Source: an uncultured Selenomonadales bacterium (GTDB taxonomy: Bacteria > Bacillota > Negativicutes > Acidaminococcales > Acidaminococcaceae). From it: a stretch of 64,000 bases of DNA. Below, piece by piece: positions 18,105 through 24,921 of the stretch. Position 1 is the stretch's first letter; each line of letters opens with the position of its first letter. A program made the translations under genes and the position numbers. The DNA lies in assembly GCA_900316935.1 (NCBI GenBank), contig ONEW01000001.1, positions 32,340 through 96,339 on the forward strand, in the 5' to 3' direction. The notes beneath the pieces were generated by a model. It made no database searches, was not told where the DNA came from, and saw nothing but the letters and a program-made list of their open reading frames with translations.

Positions 18105-19088
18105 TCACTTGGCAGCCTGACCCCGGACGGCGGCTTCCGCGTCCGCCTTTTTGTTGAGTCCGTCGGCCAGCTTCCGGCGCTGCAGCAGTTTCTGCAGGTC
18201 CTGGATGACCGGCTGCGTGATGTCGTCGGCAGAAATGTTGGCCTTGTACTTATGGAACACGATGGTGTATCCCTTTTCCTTCGCCAGTTTCATGACAATG
18301 CTGCCGACATCCTGCTGGATGGACTTTTCCAGGAGTTCGATTTCCTGCTGCCGTTTATCCAGCTCGCGGTCCACGGAACCCAGCAGTGCCTGCAGGGACT
18401 CCGGGGCCTTCCGGAACAGTTCCTTGTCCTTCCGGGCCGCTTCGTCGGAACGATCGTCCAATCCGCCCTGCAGCTCCTTCGCATAGGCTGCCATGCGGTC
18501 CTGCATGGCCTGGCGGTCCGCCTGCATGCGTTCCGTCACCAGGGCCTGCTTGTGCGATTCTACGGCCATGCGGTCCCGGTCCCGTGCCAGCAGCACTTGT
18601 TCCAGTTCCGTATTGGTCCGGGCCCGTTCGTCCTTATTCAGCTTCAGGCCCTCCAGCTTCAGACGCAGGTTGAAGATGGTCAGGGCATATTTGTCCTCCA
18701 CGGCCTGGCGCTCCGAAACCAGTTCCCGCTCGGCCTGTCCGGCCACCGCGGCCTCTTTCTCCGCCAGCTGCCGTTCTTCCTCGGCCTGGCGCTCCGAAAG
18801 GCGGACCATGTAATCCGCCGTTTTGTAACTGCGGCGGCTCGTTTCCTTGAGCTGGTGCAGCCGGGCCAGGCTCGCAACCTGTACCTTGCCGCGCGCTTCC
18901 TGTTCCTGCCGTTTTTCCAGGAGCAGGTTGTACTCTTCCTTCATCCGCTTGAGGCGGACCTGGTCCGGATGAGCTTCCAGCACCTTGTTCCAGTCCAGGA
19001 CGGCAATCTTTTCAGCGCCGCTCTGCCTGAATCCGCAGGACGAACAAGCGAGGGCGACCAGCAGCAGGATGACCGTCAGCCAGCGCAT
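18105..19088 (-). CDS. Long coiled-coil lipoprotein, OmpH/Skp-like
   Basis: A 327-residue protein with signal peptide and lipobox (LLVALACSSC), then IAVLDWNKVLEAHPD, which resembles the OmpH entry strand. A very long Glu/Gln/Arg-rich coiled coil (about 50-260) follows, then a C-terminal Skp-like segment (GYTIVFHKYKANISADDIT). It is nearly twice the usual Skp length. The role is inferred to be periplasmic chaperone or spacer; its exact function is unknown. Confidence 0.65.
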   Translation of the reverse strand: MRWLTVILLLVALACSSCGFRQSGAEKIAVLDWNKVLEAHPDQVRLKRMKEEYNLLLEKRQEQEARGKVQVASLARLHQLKETSRRSYKTADYMVRLSERQAEEERQLAEKEAAVAGQAERELVSERQAVEDKYALTIFNLRLKLEGLKLNKDERARTNTELEQVLLARDRDRMAVESHKQALVTERMQADRQAMQDRMAAYAKELQGGLDDRSDEAARKDKELFRKAPESLQALLGSVDRELDKRQQEIELLEKSIQQDVGSIVMKLAKEKGYTIVFHKYKANISADDITQPVIQDLQKLLQRRKLADGLNKKADAEAAVRGQAAK

Positions 19089-19177
19089 ATGTTCCTCCTC
19101 CGCGGTGTCGGACCGCTCCGGCCTGTTCCGCCGCCGGGGCAGCAGGGCAGCCCGGACACGGAACGGAAAATAAGAAT

Positions 19178-19204
19178 GGAAAACGAGGCCCCGGCGGGAG
19201 CCTC
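19178..19204 (-). terminator. Terminator-like hairpin after the third OmpH-like gene
   Basis: On the minus strand GAGGC pairs with GCCTC and an inner CCC with GGG, followed by GTTTTCC, 15 bases after the gene's stop. The stem is GC-rich and the T run short, so partial termination is more likely than a full stop. Confidence 0.5.
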
Positions 19205-19218
19205 ATTCCGGTACAGCG

Positions 19219-19716
19219 TTATTTCTTTACGCTCTGCAGGGAGCGGGCCACTTCGTCCGTGATATCGGCACCGCCGTAAATGACGGAACTCTTGTCGACG
19301 ACGACCTTCAGGCCTTTCTTTTCAGCCACTTTGCTGATGGCGTCGTTGATCTGCTTCAGCAGGGGTTCCATCAGCTCGTTCTGCTTGTTGCCCAGGCGCT
19401 GCTGCAGTTGCTGGTAGTAGCGGTCCTTTTCCTCGTTGTTCATGTCCTTGCTCTTCTCGTTGAACTCGTCACGGGTAGCCTGCACTTCCTTCTGCATGGC
19501 CGCACGCACTTCGTCCAGCTTCGGGGACTGGGATACGAGTACCTGGTAATTGACGACGCCGATGGCGGAGTCACTGCCCGCCGCACTGGCCACGCCGCCC
19601 AGGTTGCTGAAACCACCGGCGGTCAGCGCGATGGTGAAGCAGCCGATGACGAAGATGGCGGCAATGATCAGCGAAATCGTCTTCACGTTCTTGGGGTTAC
19701 GCAATTTTTCCATCAT
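19219..19716 (-). CDS. OmpH/Skp family periplasmic chaperone
   Basis: A 165-residue OmpH-family protein with an N-terminal hydrophobic segment (VKTISLIIAAIFVIGCFTIA) that may be a signal anchor. The mature part starts SAIGVVNYQVLVSQSPK, the typical OmpH/Skp opening. A Gln-rich coiled coil follows, then KGLKVVVDKSSVIYGGADIT, the conserved C-terminal strand motif. It is the best OmpH match of the three tandem genes. Upstream lies a strong promoter at 19811-19839. Two adjacent ATGs are possible starts. Confidence 0.82.
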   Translation of the reverse strand: MMEKLRNPKNVKTISLIIAAIFVIGCFTIALTAGGFSNLGGVASAAGSDSAIGVVNYQVLVSQSPKLDEVRAAMQKEVQATRDEFNEKSKDMNNEEKDRYYQQLQQRLGNKQNELMEPLLKQINDAISKVAEKKGLKVVVDKSSVIYGGADITDEVARSLQSVKK

Positions 19717-19810
19717 AGTAACAATTACCTATCCTTTCATTCCACCCGCCTTCCGCGGATGTACCGGGAATTCCGTCAGGCAATGCGTATTCCTGCGGAT
19801 TCGCCATAAC

Positions 19811-19839
19811 ATTATACCAATGAATGCACTTTCTTTCAA
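19811..19839 (-). promoter_or_regulatory. Strong promoter for the ompH-lpxD-lpxL-lpxC-fabZ-lpxA-lpxI block
   Basis: On the minus strand TTGAAA (19834-19839), a 17-base spacer ending TGG, and TATAAT (19811-19816) give a near-consensus sigma70-type promoter about 95 bases before the ompH-like start. Confidence 0.8.
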
Positions 19840-19904
19840 CTTGCCAGGGGCTTCCGGCCCCGTTTTTTCACAGGTTTTTTTCACCTTTCCCCCTGCCGGC
19901 CGGC

Positions 19905-21203
19905 TTACAGGTTGCCGATGATGCGGAAATAGGATTTGTCCGTCGAGTAGACGTACTCGCCGCTCAGGAATTCATGGATACGGTAACGCACTGCGTATTC
20001 GTTGTCGCCCGTGTCGCCGAAATGTTCCACGCGGAACCGCCATTTCGGGGTAAAGTCGTATTCGGCCCGGTAGAGGCTCTTGTCATCGGGGAAACGGCGC
20101 ATATAGGAGAAGGTCGCCTTGTTCCAGTGATAGGCAAAGCCTGGATCGAACATCCAGTCCACATTATCCAGATCCACGCTTACTTCGCCGAAAATCTCGT
20201 CCCGGGGAGCGATGTACTTGCCCAGATGGGCCTTGCCGGAAAGGTTGTGGTCATCGCGGCCTATATCGCCGTACCCTTCAAACCAGATACGGTATTCCTT
20301 CGATTCCAGGGTGATGTCCACTTTCGCGTCGCCGCCCGGCGACGGAGCAATGGTGATTCCCGGCGTCAGATGGTGGCGCTGGACCTGCTTTTCCGCCTTC
20401 AGTTCCTCCAGGAACAGGTCCTCCAGCTCCGTCCGGTTCTTCTGCACGTACGCCAGGGGCAGTCCCCGCAGGGCCTTCGCCTGGTCGGCGTACTTGTATT
20501 TGACTTTCATGAGCAGGATGTTCGGGATGGATTTGGAGACCATGCTGTATTCTACATCGCGCACCAAGGCGCCGACGGGATAGATGATGACCTGCACCAC
20601 GGCATTCCCACCGCGGGTGGTCAGGTCCACGGCCGCCTTGAAGTCCGGCAGGGCCGCTTCCACCTGGTTCCGCACCTGGGCACGCACCACACTGCCGGCC
20701 CAGTCCGCAGCGTCGAGGGACGCGCCCTCCAGCGTCTGACGGAGCTGTTTTTCCAATCCGGGCAGCTTGTGCTTCAGCAGGGCCGAAGTCTTGGCGTCTA
20801 TGCCGGAGAACTGCAGGTCCACATCGGTCTTCTGTACGACCTGGCCCCAGGGGGAAACGGAAAACCCGGCGATGGCCGTCGTGCCATCCGGCGTCTCGGC
20901 AATGCGCAGTTGCACCTCGTTCGTCTGGTAGCCCGTGATGACGCGGTCCGAAATTTCCGCCAGCAAATGCTCGTACCCCTCGCGGTCTGCCGCGATGGCC
21001 GCGGCGTCCCGGCCGTTGAAGAGCTGTTCCGCCACGACCTGCATGCTGCCGGCCATTTTATTCAGCAGGGCCCGGCTCGTCGTACCACGGCTGTCCGTAA
21101 TGTCCACCCGTACCTGCGTGACCGGCGCCGCCAGCCCCGTGCCGCCGAAGAAGGCCGCCTGGCAGAGGGCCAGGCAGAGCAGGCTTAATATCGTCTGTTT
21201 CAT
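19905..21203 (-). CDS. Unknown secreted protein with outer-membrane-type C-terminal strands
   Basis: No family was recognised. The 432-residue protein has a signal peptide (MKQTILSLLCLALCQAAFFG). A mixed alpha/beta region (about 30-290) follows, containing two segments that alternate like secretin or POTRA-type folds (VTQVRVDITDSRG). From about 300 to the end there is a stretch of amphipathic beta strands rich in Tyr, Phe and Trp, ending RIIGNL. The tail resembles an incomplete barrel. It directly follows bamA and precedes the ompH-like genes, so a role in outer-membrane biogenesis is inferred. No convincing ribosome site precedes its ATG. Confidence 0.6.
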   Translation of the reverse strand: MKQTILSLLCLALCQAAFFGGTGLAAPVTQVRVDITDSRGTTSRALLNKMAGSMQVVAEQLFNGRDAAAIAADREGYEHLLAEISDRVITGYQTNEVQLRIAETPDGTTAIAGFSVSPWGQVVQKTDVDLQFSGIDAKTSALLKHKLPGLEKQLRQTLEGASLDAADWAGSVVRAQVRNQVEAALPDFKAAVDLTTRGGNAVVQVIIYPVGALVRDVEYSMVSKSIPNILLMKVKYKYADQAKALRGLPLAYVQKNRTELEDLFLEELKAEKQVQRHHLTPGITIAPSPGGDAKVDITLESKEYRIWFEGYGDIGRDDHNLSGKAHLGKYIAPRDEIFGEVSVDLDNVDWMFDPGFAYHWNKATFSYMRRFPDDKSLYRAEYDFTPKWRFRVEHFGDTGDNEYAVRYRIHEFLSGEYVYSTDKSYFRIIGNL

Positions 21204-21210
21204 ATAGTTT

Positions 21211-21246
21211 GAAAGAAACCGGAAGGAGACAGAGCCGCCTTCCGGT
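21211..21246 (-). terminator. Terminator/attenuator hairpin between bamA and the unknown outer-membrane gene
   Basis: On the minus strand ACCGGAAGG pairs perfectly with CCTTCCGGT around an 11-base loop, followed by TTCTTTC. It begins 33 bases after the bamA stop and ends just before the next start, so it probably limits read-through. Confidence 0.6.
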
Positions 21247-21278
21247 ATGGATTGATTGCCTTGGTTGAAAAAGTTACA

Positions 21279-23300
21279 TCAGAACTGGCCGCCGAAGCTG
21301 AAGTGGAACTTCTTCTTGTCTTCGCCGATACCATAGTCCAGCTTGATCGGGCCCAACGGCGAGTTGATGCGGATGCCGAGGCCGTAGCCTACCTTGATGA
21401 GGCCCATGTCGAACATGGTCTCGTCCCGTTTATCCCAGGCATAGCCGGAATCCACAAACAGGACGCCCTGCACCTTCTTGACGATGGGCATGCGGTATTC
21501 CATGGTGCCGCGCAGGAAGCTGTTGCCGCGGAACTGGTCGTCCTCGTAACCGCGGAGCGTGTCGGCACCGCCCATGGAGAAGCGTTGCGACAGCGGCATG
21601 TCGCCCCAGGCGTAGCCGGCGCCGAAATCGAAGGCCAGCACGTTCTGGCCGCCAGCCTTCAAGTAGTAGCGGTAATCGACGCTGACCTTTTCGAAGCGGA
21701 AGTCGCCGCCAAGGCCGGCCCATTCGAACGTGTAGGAATTGCGTTTGCCCGCATGGGGATCATACACGTTGTCGCGGGAATCGTAGATGCGGGAGTAGGC
21801 TACGCTGCGCGTATCGCCGAAGTTTTCCTTGCGGCGTTCCGCAGCGGTCTTCCCGTAAGTTTCTCCCGTGTAACCCTCTTCGTAGTACTGCGTGCTGTAG
21901 CCGTCTTCCGGCCCTTCGTATTTATCGGAGCGGTTCTTCAGGGTCAGGACATTGCTGACATATTCGCCGGCGCGGCGGCTGAAGGACAGTTCCTGGCCGA
22001 CACGTTTCTTGTCGTACCGCGCGATTTCATCGGCGTTACGGTTGTAGTCGGCGTATTCGTTCGTAAAGTTGTAGAGGGACAGCGTGGCCGCCGTCTCCTT
22101 TTTATCAATCCAGGGTTTCGTATAAGTGAAATCGTAGTTGGCATTGTCTTCGCCGCCGAATTCCCAACGGATCATGACGCTGTCGCCGGTCCCCCGGAAG
22201 TTCTTGTCGCCCAGGCTGACCATACCCACGAAACCGTCGGCATCACTATAGCCGGCGCCGATGCCGAAGGTACCGGTGCTCTGCTCGACGACGCTGATCT
22301 CCATTTCCACGGAGTTCGGTTCGCTGCCCGGGTTCAGGCGTACATTGACGTCCTCGAAGAAGCCCAGGTTGTAGATGCGCTGCATGGAACGCCGTGCCAG
22401 GTTCGTGTTGAACGGTTCGCCCTTCTTGAGGCGGATTTCCCGCAAAACGACGTAATCCTTGGTCTTGACGTTGCCTTTGACCTTGAAGTCCTCGACCTTG
22501 CCTTCGTTGACCAGTACGTACAACGTGCCGTCCGGCAGGACGCGCAGGTCCGTCACACGGGCCAGGATATAGCCCTCTTTCTTGTATTCCGCTTCCACTT
22601 GCTGGATGCGTTCCGTCACGGCGCGGATATTGATCATCTCACCAGGCTGGAGGCCGATCATCTTTTCAATGTCCCCGGTCTTGATCTTGGTGTTTCCTTC
22701 AATCCGGTAACCCGTAAACTGCGGATTCTCCATAACGTGGTATGTCACTTCGACCCCTTCGGGCACAGCCTTGAAGGTAGGGCGCAGGTCGTAGAACCAG
22801 CCCAGGGAATAGATGGACTGCAGATCCCGCGCCAGGGCGTCCTCGGTCAGTTTGATGCCCGGTTTGCTGATGACGGCGGTCTGGATGTCTTCCGTCTTGA
22901 TTTCCTTGTTGCCCTCGATGACGATCTTCGTAATCGGTTTGTCGAGGAACGGTTTCAGTTCCGGGTCTACCTCTTCCACCGGGGCGGTCTCCGTAAGGGC
23001 TTCCTCTTCCCGTGCGCCCTCCGCAGGCGCCGCGCTCTGCTGGGGCGGCACCGGTGCGGATGCATTGCCGCGGGGGCCCTGGGCCACGGCTTCCGCCGCC
23101 CGTTTGGCCGCCGCTTCCTGCTCCGCCTCCAGGGACGGGGACTCCGTCACGGCACCGTCATTTTCTGTCGTGTTGACCGGTTTGCCTTTCAAGTCAACCG
23201 GCTGCGATGTACTGGCCGTCGTTTCGGCAAATACAGGCGAGGCCGTCAGCAGTGCGGTGGCAAGCACCATCGCAAGACGTGCCTTAAACGTATGATTCAT
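21279..23300 (-). CDS. bamA: Outer-membrane protein assembly factor BamA
   Basis: The central Omp85 insertase. The 673 residues comprise a signal peptide (ends near VFAETT), a low-complexity Glu/Ala/Pro-rich linker (about 30-115), three POTRA domains (about 117-345, starting PITKIVIEGNKEIKTED), and a 16-strand barrel with the conserved LRGYEDDQF loop motif. It ends with Phe, the usual barrel signature. Three POTRAs instead of the five of E. coli is typical of diderm Firmicutes and some other phyla. Confidence 0.95.
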   Translation of the reverse strand: MNHTFKARLAMVLATALLTASPVFAETTASTSQPVDLKGKPVNTTENDGAVTESPSLEAEQEAAAKRAAEAVAQGPRGNASAPVPPQQSAAPAEGAREEEALTETAPVEEVDPELKPFLDKPITKIVIEGNKEIKTEDIQTAVISKPGIKLTEDALARDLQSIYSLGWFYDLRPTFKAVPEGVEVTYHVMENPQFTGYRIEGNTKIKTGDIEKMIGLQPGEMINIRAVTERIQQVEAEYKKEGYILARVTDLRVLPDGTLYVLVNEGKVEDFKVKGNVKTKDYVVLREIRLKKGEPFNTNLARRSMQRIYNLGFFEDVNVRLNPGSEPNSVEMEISVVEQSTGTFGIGAGYSDADGFVGMVSLGDKNFRGTGDSVMIRWEFGGEDNANYDFTYTKPWIDKKETAATLSLYNFTNEYADYNRNADEIARYDKKRVGQELSFSRRAGEYVSNVLTLKNRSDKYEGPEDGYSTQYYEEGYTGETYGKTAAERRKENFGDTRSVAYSRIYDSRDNVYDPHAGKRNSYTFEWAGLGGDFRFEKVSVDYRYYLKAGGQNVLAFDFGAGYAWGDMPLSQRFSMGGADTLRGYEDDQFRGNSFLRGTMEYRMPIVKKVQGVLFVDSGYAWDKRDETMFDMGLIKVGYGLGIRINSPLGPIKLDYGIGEDKKKFHFSFGGQF

Positions 23301-23384
23301 AATGATATACCCTCCGGATCGATATGTCCTGCCCCCCCGGACCGGACAAGGATTTACGCTGGAACCACAAAATAAATAATATCA

Positions 23385-23393
23385 ATTATACCA
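23385..23393 (-). promoter_or_regulatory. Extended -10 promoter of bamA
   Basis: TGGTATAAT on the minus strand is an extended -10 about 85 bases before the bamA start; no strong -35 is seen. A GGAGGG ribosome site follows near 23309-23314. Confidence 0.65.
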
Positions 23394-23467
23394 CAAGGAG
23401 TGTCTGCTTACCAGTATCTGCTTCCCATGGAGGTTTGGCGGGAATTGTGCCGCCTCCCGGTGCGGGG

Positions 23468-23962
23468 TCAGCGGCCGTTTCCCAATTCCTGTTTTCCGGA
23501 CCGGATCAGCTGCCGCATTTCCGAAGAAGAAAGCCGCACGCGGTTCCCGCTCTGGGGAACAGGGTCCGGTTTGACCGTCCTGGCACCTTCCGCAGGCTGT
23601 CCGGCCTGCCTGGGTACGGCCTGTTCCGGTGCCTTCTGCTCCGCTGCGGGCGCCGCCGTCGTCACGGCCTGTGTCGCCTGCACGCCTGCCACCCCGTTCT
23701 GCCTGATGCTGCGGGCCGAGGACCACCACCAGCCGATACCGCCGGCGGCTACGATCACAAGGGCGCTCAGGGCCGCAAAGCTGCGCCGCGTCCAGGCAAC
23801 CCATGCCGGACGTTTCTGCCGCAGATTCTGCAGTTCCGCCTCCGCCAGCATCAGGTCCAGTTCCCCGCGGACCTCCTGGTTGTCATGGAAGCTCTTTTCC
23901 GCATTGTCCAGGCTGGCTTTGGCGTTCCGTATGCGGCTGTATACCGCATTGCGCTGCGTCAT
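23468..23962 (-). CDS. Hypothetical single-span membrane protein
   Basis: Not recognised. The 164 residues have a charged helical N-terminus (1-55), one transmembrane helix (about 62-80, SFAALSALVIVAAGGIGWWW) and an Ala/Pro/Gln-rich tail ending in a charged segment. It is not obviously enzymatic. An AGGTG site precedes the ATG. It lies between the sigma factor gene and bamA, with its own likely promoter at 24065-24070. Confidence 0.6.
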   Translation of the reverse strand: MTQRNAVYSRIRNAKASLDNAEKSFHDNQEVRGELDLMLAEAELQNLRQKRPAWVAWTRRSFAALSALVIVAAGGIGWWWSSARSIRQNGVAGVQATQAVTTAAPAAEQKAPEQAVPRQAGQPAEGARTVKPDPVPQSGNRVRLSSSEMRQLIRSGKQELGNGR

Positions 23963-24064
23963 GACCGTTCACCTCGCTTCCCTCATTCTTCCTCCGCCGT
24001 TCCGCCTGACGGCGGTTCCGGCCTCTGTTCGGAAAGGGCATACTTCCCCCTTGCCCTGTTTTAA

Positions 24065-24070
24065 ATTATA
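24065..24070 (-). promoter_or_regulatory. -10 box (TATAAT) for the anchored hypothetical gene
   Basis: A perfect TATAAT on the minus strand about 100 bases before the start at 23962. The -35 region is only weakly matched (TGAAAA with an 18-base spacer). Confidence 0.5.
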
Positions 24071-24099
24071 ATCGGAATTCCTTTTTGCTTTTCACACGG

Positions 24100-24115
24100 T
24101 ATAGGACATCCTATA
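24100..24115 (-). promoter_or_regulatory. Operator-like dyad TATAGGA-N2-TCCTATA
   Basis: A perfect 7-bp inverted repeat with a 2-base centre lies just upstream of the weak -35 region belonging to the TATAAT at 24065-24070. Position suits an activator or repressor site. No cognate regulator can be named. Confidence 0.5.
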
Positions 24116-24201
24116 TCTTGAAAAATCAGGATTAGCTTCGTTTTTCGTTCTTTTTTCTATACAAAAGCACTGATTATCTTTCATTTTCGCAATAACACAA
24201 T

Positions 24202-24239
24202 AAAAAGGAAGAAGGAACAGGGCCGGAACCCTGTGCCTT
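24202..24239 (-). terminator. Intrinsic terminator after the sigma factor gene
   Basis: On the minus strand AAGGCACAGGG pairs with CCCTGTTCCTT (one mismatch) around TTCCGG and is followed by a pyrimidine run ending TTTTT, about 30 bases after the sigma stop codon. Confidence 0.75.
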
Positions 24240-24269
24240 GCCTATGGTTTATCCTGACTCATTTGCGAC

Positions 24270-24902
24270 TTATTTGCGGAAATCGGACATGAAGCGTGAC
24301 AACATGCCGCGGACCCGCTGGACGCCCTTCTTTTCCAGGCGGTATATGTGGTTCGTGCTCACGTGGATGGAGTCGGCCAGATCCGCCGGCGTCCGGTTGT
24401 CAAGGAACAGGCCCCGCAGGACCTCCCGTTCCTTGCCGGGCAGGCGCTCCACAGCGCCGCACACCCGGGCCGACACGGCATGCCGCTCGGCAATCTCTTC
24501 CGGTACGGGCTGCTGGCTGGGCAGGAAATCCGCCAGCGTGCTGCCGTTTTCGCTCTCCCAGTCCAGGGAAAGGAATTCGTTTGCATGTTCCCGGGTGAGG
24601 AAATCGCACATGCGCCCGCGGATGCGGTGCATGGCGAAGAGGCTGAACGCCACGCCGCGCGTGTGGTCGTAGCTTTCAGCGGCCTCCAGGAGACCCACCA
24701 TGCCTTCCTGAATCAGCTCCATGGTCACTTCTTCCTGCAAACGGAACGAGACGGCGATTTTGAAGACCAGCGGCTGGTACGAGGCCATCAGTTTCTGGTG
24801 CGCCTCCCCGTCGCCCGCCTTTTCCGCCTCCCAGAGCGCGCGTTCTTCCTCGGGAGCGAGAAGCTTTATTTTTTTCAGTTCGGCCAGATAGGCTGGCAAC
24901 AT
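24270..24902 (-). CDS. Small sigma70-family factor (regions 2 and 4, no region 3)
   Basis: A 210-residue sigma factor. Residues 2-35 resemble the end of region 1.2 (LPAYLAELKKIKLLAPEEE). Residues about 38-105 form region 2 with the core-binding LIQEGMVGLLEAAESYD and SLFAMHRIRGRMCDFL. Residues about 145-205 form region 4, a helix-turn-helix with RLPGKEREVLRGLFL and TPADLADSIHVSTNHIYRLEKKG. Region 3 is missing, so it is an alternative, not primary, sigma factor. No anti-sigma gene is adjacent. It lies directly downstream of tamB (19-base gap), so is likely cotranscribed with it. Confidence 0.82.
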   Translation of the reverse strand: MLPAYLAELKKIKLLAPEEERALWEAEKAGDGEAHQKLMASYQPLVFKIAVSFRLQEEVTMELIQEGMVGLLEAAESYDHTRGVAFSLFAMHRIRGRMCDFLTREHANEFLSLDWESENGSTLADFLPSQQPVPEEIAERHAVSARVCGAVERLPGKEREVLRGLFLDNRTPADLADSIHVSTNHIYRLEKKGVQRVRGMLSRFMSDFRK

Positions 24903-24921
24903 GGTCTTCTCCCTCCTTTCC

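Larger units (their letters stand above)
23963..24269 (-). other. 307-base intergenic region with promoter, dyad and terminator
   Basis: This gap holds three elements given as separate entries: a TATAAT box (24065-24070), a 16-bp dyad (24100-24115) and the terminator of the sigma gene (24202-24239). The remainder is AT-rich relative to the rest of the window, and no convincing coding frame was found. Confidence 0.6.

Noticed and set aside
19893..19902. A GCCGGCCGGC palindrome next to the stop of the unknown outer-membrane gene
   Set aside because: Too short and without a T run; in GC-rich DNA this is expected by chance, so it is not called a terminator.
21252..23375. A 707-codon plus-strand frame opposite bamA
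   Set aside because: Same antisense effect of codon bias; bamA has POTRA and barrel motifs on the minus strand.
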